A stretch of 64,000 bases of DNA from JAIRMO01 sp046533115 (GCF_046533115.1 NZ_JAJQRC010000010.1:27348-91347); one strand, 5' to 3'. Shown: positions 27,200 through 36,475, counted from the first letter of the stretch. Notes: generated from the sequence alone by a model not told the origin. Numbers and translations: made by a program.

Positions 27200-28795
27200 T
27201 TAACACCCCACCACCCGAACCGTATCTTCCACGGTCCAGGTAATGCGCTCTTCCCAGGTCTTTCCCTTAGCCTCAGGCCGCCGGTCAAAGATCACCAGAT
27301 AACAGCCTTTGACCTGAGCCTGAACAGAACCTTGCCCGCCGCTAAAGGTATCACGGTAGTGCAAAACCTGTTTTATCCCCTGGGCCTTTACCATTTCAAA
27401 GGTCTGACCTTTCCTCAACAGTTTTATTTCGATGATGTTCCATTCTTTATGGTATTCTACCGCCAGATCCATGCGTCCCCGGCCTGCCGCATATTCCCGC
27501 TCAATACGCCCCTCACCGTTGGTTATCCACTGTAAAAAGGCCATCAGCAATAAATGGGGAAAGGCTTCGGTGTATTCGGCGGTCTGTTCCCATATTTCAG
27601 AATTGGTCTGCCAAAAAAGTTGAAACTCCCCAAGCAGGCTGTCCATATCCAGGGAACCGTCCTCTTTTTGCCATCTCCAGGAAGAGGGGGGCGGCATATT
27701 GTCGTGATACCCCGAGTTCAGATACCGGGTAAGGATCTCTTCATACACCGGATTGGCGATGATAAAGCCTTTATTGCTGCTCCAGGTGATAAGCCCCAAA
27801 TCCATGGCCAGTTCTACATCGGGGTTCGTCCGTCCCATGGAGGGGTTGTTGGTGCCGACAAAGATGGACTCGATCACCCATTTGATCTTCGGGTCCCGGA
27901 GACGCTGCCCCAGGGCATCCAGGTGGGTCTCCCGGGCCAGGATCATCTGTTCCCGGGCTTCCTGGATATGGCCGATGCGGACCGTCTCCCGGCTGGTTTC
28001 GTCCAGAACCCGCATGGTGGCCCGCTTGAAGAGGGAATTGACTATCCAAGGCTGCCCCTGGGACTGCTCGTAGACATAGTCCAGGGCTTCGGCGCTAATC
28101 TCCTGGCCCGTTTCAGCGGTCCGCTGGGCAAAGAGGGCGGTAAGGTCGGCCCGGCTGAAATTGGTCAGGGTCGCGGAATCCTCTTTGATATTAAAGGGAG
28201 ATCCCGGATTCGGGGCGACGCCGCCCTTGGCGGCGGTGATATAATCCTTGAGGTCCCGCATCCCCACCAGGGCGATGGATGCCGGGAATAAGCCCGGGCC
28301 GCGCCTCGCAAAGCCGCCCCGTAACTGCCGCAGAAAGCTGATGAGGGTTTCCCCTTCCAGGACGTCTACTTCGTCAAACAATACCACGAGGCTTTTGGGG
28401 GCCGCCAGCCTGGACCAATCCATCAGGATGTCGCTGAGCATACTGTTCGCCGCGGCGGTTCCCAGTTCCGGTACCGGCAGCCCAAAAGCGGACGCATATT
28501 CCTGAACGGCCTTGCAGATATCCGGCATCGCCCGCTCTGCTTCCGCGACCCCCTGGCAGCGCTCCACGCTGACATAACCGGCAATAGCCTCGTCCCCGGA
28601 GTTGATCTCCCGCATCCAGCTCTGCAGGAAGGTCGTTTTCCCGGTCTGCCGGGGGGCGTGGAGTACCCAATACAGCTTGTCCCGGATATACCGGTGCAAT
28701 TGGGCCCCGACCAGGCGGTCTGCCGGCGGCAGCATATAGTGGTCCTCAGGATTGCAGGGCCCGGTGGTATTAAAAAAACGAACCGGACGCTTCAT
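27200..28795 (-). CDS. AAA-like ATPase with C-terminal PD-(D/E)XK nuclease-like domain
   Basis: A 531-residue protein of unknown role. The N-terminus RFFNTTGPCNPEDHYMLP matches the opening of the AAA-like family (PF14516 type), followed by a P-loop, APRQTGKTTF near residue 47-56, and Walker B VVLFDEVDVLEG near 136-147. A winged-helix-like middle follows. The C-terminal part has RGRMDLAVEY near 450 and NIIEIKLLR about 10 residues later, the D...ExK arrangement of PD-(D/E)XK nucleases. It interrupts the rfb-ugd gene order on the same strand. Such proteins occur in many copies in spirochaetes and Bacteroidetes. No direct link to sugar metabolism is evident. Confidence 0.75.
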   Translation of the reverse strand: MKRPVRFFNTTGPCNPEDHYMLPPADRLVGAQLHRYIRDKLYWVLHAPRQTGKTTFLQSWMREINSGDEAIAGYVSVERCQGVAEAERAMPDICKAVQEYASAFGLPVPELGTAAANSMLSDILMDWSRLAAPKSLVVLFDEVDVLEGETLISFLRQLRGGFARRGPGLFPASIALVGMRDLKDYITAAKGGVAPNPGSPFNIKEDSATLTNFSRADLTALFAQRTAETGQEISAEALDYVYEQSQGQPWIVNSLFKRATMRVLDETSRETVRIGHIQEAREQMILARETHLDALGQRLRDPKIKWVIESIFVGTNNPSMGRTNPDVELAMDLGLITWSSNKGFIIANPVYEEILTRYLNSGYHDNMPPPSSWRWQKEDGSLDMDSLLGEFQLFWQTNSEIWEQTAEYTEAFPHLLLMAFLQWITNGEGRIEREYAAGRGRMDLAVEYHKEWNIIEIKLLRKGQTFEMVKAQGIKQVLHYRDTFSGGQGSVQAQVKGCYLVIFDRRPEAKGKTWEERITWTVEDTVRVVGC

Positions 28796-28812
28796 CTGAA
28801 TATCCCCATCCC

Positions 28813-29898
28813 TTAGATCCGCTTCTCATAGTTCTTCTCTATCCACTTCCGGTATTCTCCGGTACGGATCCCCGCTATCCATCCGGGGTTCGCCAGGTAC
28901 CAGTCTACGGTCTTCTCCAAGCCTTCCTCAAAACCCAGTTCCTGCTTCCACCCCAATTCTTCTTTGATTTTGGAGCAGTCCATGGCATAACGCCGGTCAT
29001 GGCCGGGCCGGTCCGTAACGTAGGTAATGGAGCCCCGGAGCTTTTCCGGATCCAGCCCGCCCTTTTTTGCCGTGATATCGATCAGGACCCGGAGGAGCTG
29101 GATATTCTCCCATTCGTTTTCCCCACCGATATGGTACTTCTCCCCGGTCCGCCCTTTTTGGAGGATGGTCCAAACCGCCCGGATATGATCTTCCACATAG
29201 AGCCAGTCCCGGATGTTCCGCCCATCGCCATAGACCGGGAGGGGTTTTCCTTCCAGCATATTGAGGATCGAAAGGGGGATGAGTTTTTCCGGGAACTGAT
29301 ACGGCCCGTAGTTATTCGAACAGTTGGAGAGGGTAACCGGCAATCCATAGGTATGGTGATAGGCCATAACCAGGTGGTCGCTGGCGGCCTTGCTGGCCGA
29401 ATAGGGGGAACGGGGATCATAGGCGGTGGCCTCGGTAAAAGCCCCGGTCTCCCCCAGGGAGCCGTATACCTCGTCGGTGCTGATGTGGTGAAACAGCACG
29501 TCCTGCCGCAGCGTCCCATCACTTTCCCCCCAATAATTCCTGGCCGCATCCAACAGGGTAAAGGTCCCCATCACATTGGTCTTTACAAAGGCCTCGGGAC
29601 CCAGGATGGATCGGTCCACATGACTCTCCGCGGCAAAATGTACCACCGTATCGATCCGGTATTTCTCAAAGATCGCTTCCACCGTGGGCCGGTCGCTTAT
29701 GTCCCCATATTCAAAAAAATACCGCCCCCCACGGGCCTCCAGATCCTCAAGACTCTTCCGGTTCCCCGCATAGGTCAAGGCGTCCAGGTTGACGATACGA
29801 CCGGAAAACCCGGCCGCTTTTTCAAGGAGAAAGCGGATAAAGTTTCCACCGATAAACCCGGCGCCCCCGGTAACCAGGATGTTCTGTAAACTACGCAT
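28813..29898 (-). CDS. rfbB: dTDP-glucose 4,6-dehydratase
   Basis: Second step of dTDP-L-rhamnose synthesis. An extended SDR of 361 residues with NILVTGGAGFIGGNF at the N-terminus, FAAESHVDRSI near residue 85, catalytic STDEVYGSL near 135-143, YSASKAASD near 168, and NNYGPYQFPEKLIPL near 200-214, a block diagnostic of RfbB. The ATG at 29898 overlaps the rfbD stop by 8 bases. The gene order rfbA-C-D-B is complete here. Confidence 0.96.
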   Translation of the reverse strand: MRSLQNILVTGGAGFIGGNFIRFLLEKAAGFSGRIVNLDALTYAGNRKSLEDLEARGGRYFFEYGDISDRPTVEAIFEKYRIDTVVHFAAESHVDRSILGPEAFVKTNVMGTFTLLDAARNYWGESDGTLRQDVLFHHISTDEVYGSLGETGAFTEATAYDPRSPYSASKAASDHLVMAYHHTYGLPVTLSNCSNNYGPYQFPEKLIPLSILNMLEGKPLPVYGDGRNIRDWLYVEDHIRAVWTILQKGRTGEKYHIGGENEWENIQLLRVLIDITAKKGGLDPEKLRGSITYVTDRPGHDRRYAMDCSKIKEELGWKQELGFEEGLEKTVDWYLANPGWIAGIRTGEYRKWIEKNYEKRI

Positions 29899-30802
29899 CA
29901 GTCCCCCGAATAATTTTCAAAAACGCCTCCAAACTCCGGTCCCATTCCGGAATGGTGATTCCCAGGGCTTCCTTGAGCCTGGTCTTATCCAGAACCGAAT
30001 AGCCGGGCCGTTTCACCCGGGAAGGGTATTCGTCACTGGTACAGGGAATCACCCTGCAGTCCCCGGTCAGAATTCCCAGATCCCGGCCCCGGGCATAGAT
30101 CCTTTGGGCAAATTCAAACCAGGAAATATCCCCCTGATTGGAATAGTGGTATATTCCGTAAGGGACCGCCCTCCCCTCCTCTCCCCGGGCAATAAAGGCA
30201 GTGATAACCTCCGCCAAATTCCGGGCCCAGGTAGGGCTGCCCCGCTGATCCCGCACCACCGAAAGGCGATCCCGTTTCCGCATCAGATCCAGCATGGTGG
30301 TCACAAAATTTTTTCCGTACCGGCCGTAGAGCCAGGCGGTTCTAATGATATAGGCCCGTTCGGTACCTTCCAGAACCTTCCGCTCCCCCTCCCACTTGGT
30401 ACGTCCGTAAATTCCGATAGGGTCCGGAGGATCATCCTCCCGGTAGGGCCGCCTTTCCGGGGGATCTCCGGAATAGATCCCTTTACCGTTAAATACATAA
30501 TCGGTGGAAATATGAATGAGGGTACCGCCGGTTTTCCCGGCCAGGGCGGCAATATGGGCCGGCCCATCGGCGTTAAGCCGGCGGCAAAGTGCGGCCTCCT
30601 CTTCGGCCTTATCCACGGCGGTATATGCGGCGCAGTTCACGATCCAGCGGAAGGGTCCCCGCTGTTCCGCAAAATCTTCCAGGGAAGCCCCCTGGGTGAT
30701 ATCTACCTCCAGATCCGTCCCGGTATAGGCCATGCCGGCCTCCGCAAAGACCCGGGAAAGCTCCGTCCCCAGCATACCCCCGCTGCCGATAAGCCAAATC
30801 AC
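29891..30802 (-). CDS. rfbD: dTDP-4-dehydrorhamnose reductase
   Basis: Final step of dTDP-L-rhamnose synthesis, reducing C4 with NAD(P)H. About 303 residues: IWLIGSGGMLGTEL at the start, NCAAYTAVDKAEEE near residue 62, STDYVFNG near 101, YGRTKWEGE near 130 and RTAWLYG near 153. The likely start is a GTG at 30802 that overlaps the rfbC stop as GTGA. An ATG-initiated frame from 30835 would overlap rfbC by 37 bases and add residues not found in the family. Confidence 0.95.
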   Translation of the reverse strand: MIWLIGSGGMLGTELSRVFAEAGMAYTGTDLEVDITQGASLEDFAEQRGPFRWIVNCAAYTAVDKAEEEAALCRRLNADGPAHIAALAGKTGGTLIHISTDYVFNGKGIYSGDPPERRPYREDDPPDPIGIYGRTKWEGERKVLEGTERAYIIRTAWLYGRYGKNFVTTMLDLMRKRDRLSVVRDQRGSPTWARNLAEVITAFIARGEEGRAVPYGIYHYSNQGDISWFEFAQRIYARGRDLGILTGDCRVIPCTSDEYPSRVKRPGYSVLDKTRLKEALGITIPEWDRSLEAFLKIIRGTDA

Positions 30803-31350
30803 CGGCCCGTACCCCCGGCAGAAAAAACCGGCCATTTCCGATCCTTCTCCGAAAGGATGTACTCCGTCCCCGGATCCGGCCAGGTAATGCCGATAGCGGG
30901 ATCATTCCAGATGATCCCCCCCTCGTCCTCAGGGTAATAAAAATCGGTACACTTATAGGCAAAAATCGCGCTTTCGCTCAAGACCAAAAAACCGTGGGCA
31001 AACCCCGGGGGTATCCAGAACTGGTTTTGCCTTTGACCGTCTAAAACCACCCCGTACCATTTCCCGCGGCTCGCGGAACCGGGGCGAATATCCACGGCCA
31101 CATCAAAGACCTCCCCCGCAATAACCCGGATCAGCTTTCCCTGGGGATGGTTTTTCTGAAAATGGAGCCCCCGGAGTACCCCCTTCACGGACCGGGACTG
31201 GTTGTCCTGTACAAAAGTCAAGGGAAGCCCCGCCTGTTTAAAATCCCGCTCCGAATAGGATTCAAAAAAATAGCCCCGGTGGTCTCCAAACAGCGTGGGC
31301 TGTATTTCGTAGAGCCCCTCCAAAGGACAGGGGGTAAACGTAAAGGGCAT
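30799..31350 (-). CDS. rfbC: dTDP-4-dehydrorhamnose 3,5-epimerase
   Basis: Third step of dTDP-L-rhamnose synthesis. A cupin-fold enzyme of 183 residues, the typical length. Visible motifs include the FGDHRGYFFESY block near residue 21-32, VQDNQSRSVKGVLRGLHFQ near 47-65 with the catalytic His in GLHFQ, and IPPGFAHGFLVLSE near 117-130. The ATG at 31350 overlaps the rfbA stop (TAATG) with GGAGCGG upstream. Confidence 0.96.
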   Translation of the reverse strand: MPFTFTPCPLEGLYEIQPTLFGDHRGYFFESYSERDFKQAGLPLTFVQDNQSRSVKGVLRGLHFQKNHPQGKLIRVIAGEVFDVAVDIRPGSASRGKWYGVVLDGQRQNQFWIPPGFAHGFLVLSESAIFAYKCTDFYYPEDEGGIIWNDPAIGITWPDPGTEYILSEKDRKWPVFSAGGTGR

Positions 31351-32225
31351 TACCGCTCCTCCGCAAGGTAGTGTAAATACGTGCCGTATTCGGTTTTATA
31401 GGCCGCGGCCAGGGCCGCCAGATCCTCCCGGGAGATCCAGCCGTTAAAATAGGCGATTTCTTCTATACACGAGACGTACATGCCCTGCCGCTTCTGAATG
31501 GTGGCGATAAAATTGGATGCCTCCAGCAGGCCGTCGTAGGTCCCCGTATCAAGCCATGCCATGCCCCGGCCCAGTACCTCTACGGAAAGGCAGCCCCCTT
31601 CAAGATAGGCGTTGTTCACCGCGGTTATCTCGATTTCCCCCCGGGCAGATGGTTTTATGGCTCCGGCAATTTCCACCACCCGGTTATCGTAAAAGTAAAG
31701 TCCCGGAACCGCATAGTGGGATCTAGGGCGGGAGGGCTTTTCCTCAATGGACAGGGCCGATCCCTTTTCATCAAATTCCACCACCCCATAAGCGGAAGGG
31801 TCCCGTACATAGTAGGCGAATATGGTTCCTCCCCCCTGGGTTTCCACCTTCCGGACCGCGTTTTTCAGGGTCCCGCTGAATCCCCGGCCATAAAAGACAT
31901 TATCCCCCAGGACCAGGGCGCAGGGCTCTTTCCCGATAAAGGAGGCCCCCACCACAAACGCGTCCGCCAGACCCCGGGGACTCTCCTGGACCGCATAGTC
32001 AAAGCCCATCCCCAGCCAGGCCCCGGAACCAAAAAGCTCCCTGAACAGGGGAAGATCCCGGGGGGTTGAGATGATGAGTACCTCCCGGACTCCCGCCAGC
32101 ATCAATACCGACAAGGGGTAGTAGATCATGGGCTTATCATAGAGGGGCAGAATCTGCTTGGATACCGCCTTGGTGATGGGATAAAGCCGGGTCCCGGACC
32201 CTCCCGCAAGAATAATTCCTTTCAT
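31350..32225 (-). CDS. rfbA: Glucose-1-phosphate thymidylyltransferase
   Basis: Makes dTDP-glucose from dTTP and glucose 1-phosphate. 291 residues. It has the signature GIILAGGSGTRLYPITKAVS at residues 3-22, DKPMIYYPLSVLM near 29, the ALVLGDNVFYG metal-binding region near 103, EEKPSRPRSHYAVPGLYFYD near 158-177, and TAVNNAYLEGG near 198. The C-terminal CIEEIAYFNGWIS is typical of RmlA. It starts 1 base after the stop of the upstream ATPase gene, so the two are probably co-transcribed. Confidence 0.97.
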   Translation of the reverse strand: MKGIILAGGSGTRLYPITKAVSKQILPLYDKPMIYYPLSVLMLAGVREVLIISTPRDLPLFRELFGSGAWLGMGFDYAVQESPRGLADAFVVGASFIGKEPCALVLGDNVFYGRGFSGTLKNAVRKVETQGGGTIFAYYVRDPSAYGVVEFDEKGSALSIEEKPSRPRSHYAVPGLYFYDNRVVEIAGAIKPSARGEIEITAVNNAYLEGGCLSVEVLGRGMAWLDTGTYDGLLEASNFIATIQKRQGMYVSCIEEIAYFNGWISREDLAALAAAYKTEYGTYLHYLAEER

Positions 32226-32226
32226 T

Positions 32227-33453
32227 TTATCCGTTATCTCCGTCCATCAAAAGAAATTCCCGCAGGGGCGTCTGCTTAATACCCCGAGGGCTCACCGAAG
32301 CCACCGGTCCCCCAGGGTATACCACATACTTGGGAAAATTATCGGGGATCTTTTCCAGGTCCGCCATTTCCCGGGCCGGGACCTGCCTACCGGAGAAGTA
32401 ACCCACGGGACGGACATAGATTTTGTCCCCGGGTTTTTCCGCGGCAAAGCCGATTTCCCCTTCACCGTTTTTTGCGGCATACAGGGTATAGCCCCGCCGC
32501 AGGAGGCAGAGGAACACCCCGTGGGCAATGGTTTGTACGTCCCCCGGCCCCGGAGGATTTTGGCACAAAACCCGCCACAGCCCCGGATCCCCAAAATAAT
32601 ACTTTTCGCCGGTCTCAAATACCTTACGGTTCTTAAGATCGAGCCGCCGCAGGGAATACACCAAAAAGGATTTTTCCAGGGTTCCCAGGTAATTGATAAC
32701 CGTCTGTACCGGAATCCCGATACCCCGGTCTTTTAAATAAGCGCTGATGGTATTGGCGGAAAGGACCCTTCCCCTGGTATCCGCCAAACAGGCGCCGATG
32801 CTTTCCAAAAACCGGATATGGCGGATCTTTTCCCAAACCGCCACATCCCTCAGCAGTATGGAGGCATAGACATTTTTTAGATACTCCCGGACAAAAAATT
32901 TATTCCGGGGCAGAAAGGCCAAACCGGGCATTCCCCCGGTGGCCAGATAAGCCTCCAGGGCCGTATCGGTATTATCCAACCGATAAAACCGCAAGAATTC
33001 CCCATAATCCAGGGGATAAACCTGAATTTGGGTAAATTTTCCCGCAAAAGCAGCGGTAAATTCCCCGGATACCAGGTGGGCGTTACTGCCGGCCAAATAG
33101 ATATCGCAGTTCCCTCCAGCAAGTAGGGCTTCCACCCCTTGTTCAAACCCGGGGAGCCCCTGAACCTCATCAATAAAAACATAGTTAGCCCTATCCTTCC
33201 GCAGCCTTGTATGGATAAAGCTAAAAAATTCCTCCCCGTTTTTCAGATGCCGGTATTCCGCGGCTTCCATGTCAAGGTACTGAATATGGGCCCGTTTATC
33301 CCCGGCCCTAATTTCACGGATAAGATGATACAAAATATGGGTCTTTCCGGCCCCGCGCTGACCGGTCAACACCTTAACCAAAGGAGAACCGATAAGGGAG
33401 CGCAGCCGCTCAAAATAACGAGGCCGGGGAATACATCCTGAACGAATTTTCAT
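32227..33453 (-). CDS. AAA family ATPase with DUF4143-like C-terminal domain
   Basis: A 408-residue protein of the AAA_14/DUF4143 type. It has a P-loop, LTGQRGAGKTHIL, near residue 28-40, Walker B as NYVFIDEVQGLPG near 89-101, and the sensor-like IYLAGSNAHL near 118. The middle part YPLDYGEFLRFY near 141 and DVAVWEKIRHI near 202, followed by a winged-helix-like segment (TISAYLKDRGIGIP), are typical of this widespread family. Its function is unknown; some members are tied to mobile or toxin-antitoxin-like loci. It is first in the run leading to rfbA, with a palindrome just upstream. No strong ribosome site precedes the ATG. Confidence 0.82.
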   Translation of the reverse strand: MKIRSGCIPRPRYFERLRSLIGSPLVKVLTGQRGAGKTHILYHLIREIRAGDKRAHIQYLDMEAAEYRHLKNGEEFFSFIHTRLRKDRANYVFIDEVQGLPGFEQGVEALLAGGNCDIYLAGSNAHLVSGEFTAAFAGKFTQIQVYPLDYGEFLRFYRLDNTDTALEAYLATGGMPGLAFLPRNKFFVREYLKNVYASILLRDVAVWEKIRHIRFLESIGACLADTRGRVLSANTISAYLKDRGIGIPVQTVINYLGTLEKSFLVYSLRRLDLKNRKVFETGEKYYFGDPGLWRVLCQNPPGPGDVQTIAHGVFLCLLRRGYTLYAAKNGEGEIGFAAEKPGDKIYVRPVGYFSGRQVPAREMADLEKIPDNFPKYVVYPGGPVASVSPRGIKQTPLREFLLMDGDNG

Positions 33454-33951
33454 ATATGTTTGAAATAAACCAATAAAACACCAAAAGTTTCAATTATGAT
33501 TGAAACTTTTTATTATTGGAAAAACTTCCCCAATAAAAAACATACCCGTTAAAAAAAATCCCGCCGTCGCCGAAACAGACTGACCGGATCCGCCGCTCAA
33601 TTTCACGGCCCAAGCGCTTCAGGGGCCTTCCCAAAACCAAGCGGCTTCGAATAAAACCCACTTTAAAAAATATACACTATCCCGGAAGGATTTACAACCG
33701 GAACCACTATCCACCCGGTAATGCCCCGTTTAAAATAACCACAAATCTCACGAACCACACGAACAGAAACAAAGACAAATTGGCGTTTTCACCGATAGTT
33801 CTTTCCTACCTTCCCACGAACAAAGAAGAAAATTCAGGTATAAATTCCGGAATATCGAAGCAAAAGTTCGTGATGTTCGTGTCGTTCGTGGTTGTCCCTG
33901 TTTTCTTCTTCCTTCTTTGCCTTCGTGGTCGAATTCTCTTTCTCCCATATA
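33454..33951. other. Intergenic region upstream of the polysaccharide locus
   Basis: About 500 bases without a gene. Besides the palindrome at 33483-33510 it contains an imperfect inverted repeat of the CACGAAC type (about 33738-33766 against 33866-33893) and a TTTGCCTTCGTGGTCGAATTC stretch at about 33913-33933 resembling other intergenic repeats in this window. The remainder shows no recognisable gene. Transcription start for the minus-strand locus is expected here. Confidence 0.5.
33483..33510. promoter_or_regulatory. Perfect 12-base palindrome upstream of the locus
   Basis: AAAAGTTTCAAT and ATTGAAACTTTT surround a 4-base loop TATG. It sits 30 bases upstream of the ATPase start, and another palindromic motif, GTTTGAAATAAAC, lies between it and the gene. 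Placement at the head of the surface-polysaccharide transcript suggests an operator or a leader hairpin. Not followed by a T-run long enough to call a terminator. Confidence 0.45.
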
Positions 33952-34983
33952 CTAGAGCTGCTCAAGGTAGAGTATATCCGGGGAAGGAGCGGAAATTTCC
34001 TCCCGGTATATTTCGCGGTCCAGCATAAAGAGGACCAGTACCGAACCGGGGGGCAGTTCATAGGGAAGGGTGAATTCTCCCCCCAGATAGTTGGCGGTAA
34101 TCAGGGTGGTGGTTTCCCCCGAGGGGAGTATCGCCTCCAACCGTACCGCCAGCGGATAGGGGTTTTGCTCCAGGGTATACCGGAACAAGCCGAATACCCG
34201 GCCTTCCGTGGGTTCCGGAGGGGCCACCCGGATTAAAACCGGGGTATTCACCGTAACCAGGGCCTTACCCGCCGGGTCCTGGGCGACCACGGTTCCGGGC
34301 CGATCGGTCTCCCCGGCCTGTCCCAGGTCAAAGGTAAAATTAATCCCCGCCCCGCTTACCTGCTTAAGGGCATCGGCGATGGAAAGCCCCACCAGACTGG
34401 GGACGGTGATCAGGATTTCCTCCTTGCCCCGGCTGACCACCAACTCCAGTTCCAGGGGCTCGGAAATACCGGTCCCCGCCAGCGGGGCCTGCTGGAGTAT
34501 GGTCCCCGGGGGTTCCGAAGAATATTCATACAAAAAGGGTTCTTTTAGAGACAGCAGGGGCTGGGGGGCCGCGGCAAAAAGGGTCCGAAGCTCTATCCGC
34601 ACCTCCTCCACATCCCGGCCCACATAATCCTCCAGCGTATTGAGCAGTACCCCCTCGCTCACCACCAGCCTTATCCGCCGGCCCGCCTTAACAATGCTGC
34701 CCCCCAGGGGATCCTGCTCCAGGATCGTCCCCTTATCATCGGCGGACTGGGAATACCGGAGCTGAATCCGGGGGTATAGTTCCTTAACCTGAAGTTCCAG
34801 CAGGGCGTCGACGAGTTCCTTGCCCCGCACATCGGGTACCATGATCTCCTCCGCCCCCTGGACAGCAATGAAAAAAACCCCTACCGCCACGACCCCGACA
34901 AAAACCACCAGGCCCAGGGTGAGAAGGCTAAAAATCCGGGAATTGTTTTCCCCGTTCCCAAACCACGAATTGAGCAAATTCAT
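33952..34983 (-). CDS. PASTA-domain membrane protein
   Basis: A 343-residue single-pass membrane protein: a short cytoplasmic N-terminus, one membrane segment at about residues 17-42, then extracytoplasmic PASTA repeats beginning EIMVPDVRGKELVDAL near 47, LEDYVGRDVEEV near 117 and ITVPSLVGLSIADAL near 192, each ending in a hydrophobic strand such as IRLVVSEG. PASTA domains bind peptidoglycan fragments in kinases and penicillin-binding proteins, but this protein has no kinase or transpeptidase domain. It follows fmt by 7 bases. A role at the cell wall or in spirochaete periplasm is inferred. Ribosome site GAGG at 5 bases. Confidence 0.85.
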   Translation of the reverse strand: MNLLNSWFGNGENNSRIFSLLTLGLVVFVGVVAVGVFFIAVQGAEEIMVPDVRGKELVDALLELQVKELYPRIQLRYSQSADDKGTILEQDPLGGSIVKAGRRIRLVVSEGVLLNTLEDYVGRDVEEVRIELRTLFAAAPQPLLSLKEPFLYEYSSEPPGTILQQAPLAGTGISEPLELELVVSRGKEEILITVPSLVGLSIADALKQVSGAGINFTFDLGQAGETDRPGTVVAQDPAGKALVTVNTPVLIRVAPPEPTEGRVFGLFRYTLEQNPYPLAVRLEAILPSGETTTLITANYLGGEFTLPYELPPGSVLVLFMLDREIYREEISAPSPDILYLEQL

Positions 34984-34990
34984 AGCAACC

Positions 34991-35986
34991 TCATGTTAAT
35001 TGGGACCCGATAAAATCCCGGGCGCCGTTGATAAAGGTCCGCCAGTCCAGGGCTTTTTTAGCGGCATATTGGAGCGCCTCCGCAACAAAGATCCCGTCTC
35101 CCGTTTGTATCAATATCCCCGCCTGCTTGTCTATCCCCAGAACCGTTCCCGGCGGAGGGGCGGGTTCCCGGCACGGGCCCTCATAGGGCCGCCCCCGGAG
35201 TATATACAGTTCCCGGCCTTCGTGGATCGTGAAGGAAAGGGGCCAGGGGGTATAGGCCCGGATCCGGGCGTCAATAAGCAGGGCGTTCAGGGTCCAGTCT
35301 ATACGGCCGTCCTCTTTTTTGATAAGCCCGCAATAGGTCGCTTCCCCATGGTTTTGGCTTTTCCCCGGGGGCAGCCCCTGGGAAAGGCCGGATAACAGGG
35401 AACGAACCAGGGCCGCCCCCCTTACCCCGGCGGCTTCGCTTAATTCCCCGGTGGTCTCCCGTCCGGTCAGGGGAAAAGCCTCCTGGACCAGGATATCCCC
35501 GGCGTCCATTTCCGCGGCCAGCTTCTGGATGGTGATCCCCGTTTCCCGTTCCCGGTTCAGGATGACCTGGGGGATGGGAGCGGCCCCCCGGTATTTGGGC
35601 AGCAGGCTGGGGTGTATATTGATCCCCCCCCAGGGAAAAAGGGCTAAAAATTGCGGACCGAAGATCCGGCCATAGGCAAAGGAGATCAACAGATCCGGCT
35701 GTAACCGGGCGATTTGTTCCCGTAACGGGGCATTGAGTTTTTCCGGTTTCAGGAGCATGGGTAACCGGCCCGGCTCACCGTCCCCCCGGCGGGCCAAAGC
35801 CGGGAACAGGGCCAGGGCGGCCTTGCCCACTTCGGTGGGCTCCGGTTCTCCCCGCCTTCCCCGGGGCTTGTCGGGATTGGTCAATATTCCCACCAGTTCC
35901 ACGCCCTCCCGGGCAAGGGCCGGATCCGCCAGGACCTCCAAAGCGGGGACGGCAATGGCCGGGCTTCCGGCATACAGGATCCGCAT
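34991..35986 (-). CDS. fmt: Methionyl-tRNA formyltransferase
   Basis: Formylates Met-tRNAfMet for translation initiation. 331 residues, normal length. The catalytic triad region is visible: GGINIHPSLLPKYRGAAPI near residue 120-138 (Asn and His) and MDAGDILVQE near 160 (Asp). The C-terminal OB-like domain with INGARDFIGSQL closes the protein. An insert of about 20 residues near residue 70-90 (ALARRGDGEPGRLPML) lengthens the N-terminal domain. def precedes it with 3 bases between stop and start. Confidence 0.96.
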   Translation of the reverse strand: MRILYAGSPAIAVPALEVLADPALAREGVELVGILTNPDKPRGRRGEPEPTEVGKAALALFPALARRGDGEPGRLPMLLKPEKLNAPLREQIARLQPDLLISFAYGRIFGPQFLALFPWGGINIHPSLLPKYRGAAPIPQVILNRERETGITIQKLAAEMDAGDILVQEAFPLTGRETTGELSEAAGVRGAALVRSLLSGLSQGLPPGKSQNHGEATYCGLIKKEDGRIDWTLNALLIDARIRAYTPWPLSFTIHEGRELYILRGRPYEGPCREPAPPPGTVLGIDKQAGILIQTGDGIFVAEALQYAAKKALDWRTFINGARDFIGSQLT

Positions 35987-35989
35987 AGG

Positions 35990-36475
35990 CTAGGCCCGGT
36001 TCCGTTTCTCGAATTTAGTCAGGATCCGGTTCCGCTTCGGATCGGAAAGCCGGTCGATAAAAAGAACTCCCTCCAGGTGATCGTATTCATGCTGAATTAC
36101 CCGGGCAAGGATACCGTCGGCTTCTATGGTAAAGGGCCGGCCCTTTTCATTCCAGGCCTGGACCCGCACGGCGGAAGGCCGGAGCACATCCGCCCAGATC
36201 CCCGGCAGGGAAAGACAACCCTCCTCATATTTTACCATGTCCTGGGAAGTCCCGATGATGGAAGGGTTGATAAATATCCGGGGAATATCCCCCTCAATAT
36301 GGACCACAAAGATCCGTTCCAAAATCCCCACCTGGGGACCGGCCAAACCGATCCCCTTACCCTGATGCAGGGCCTCTACCATTTTCGCGGCGATCTTTCC
36401 ATAACTGCCGTCGATTTCTTTTACCGGCGCCGCCTTTTGCCGCAGCAGCTCATTCCCAAGGAGAATAATTTCCAT
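35990..36475 (-). CDS. def: Peptide deformylase
   Basis: Removes the formyl group from nascent proteins. About 161 residues with all three metal-site motifs: GIGLAGPQVG near residue 42, EGCLSLPG near 84 (metal Cys) and QHEYDHLEG near 127 (two metal His and the catalytic Glu). The third residue pair of motif 1 is AG instead of the common AA. The start is ATG 36475, where similarity to the family begins; a longer frame to 36586 is rich in Trp/Phe and lies in repeat sequence. Pairs functionally with fmt directly downstream. Confidence 0.95.
   Translation of the reverse strand: MEIILLGNELLRQKAAPVKEIDGSYGKIAAKMVEALHQGKGIGLAGPQVGILERIFVVHIEGDIPRIFINPSIIGTSQDMVKYEEGCLSLPGIWADVLRPSAVRVQAWNEKGRPFTIEADGILARVIQHEYDHLEGVLFIDRLSDPKRNRILTKFEKRNRA

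Noticed and set aside
33483..33510. GTTTCAAT/ATTGAAAC resembles the ends of some CRISPR repeats.
   Set aside because: It is a single palindrome without regularly spaced repeats or cas genes.
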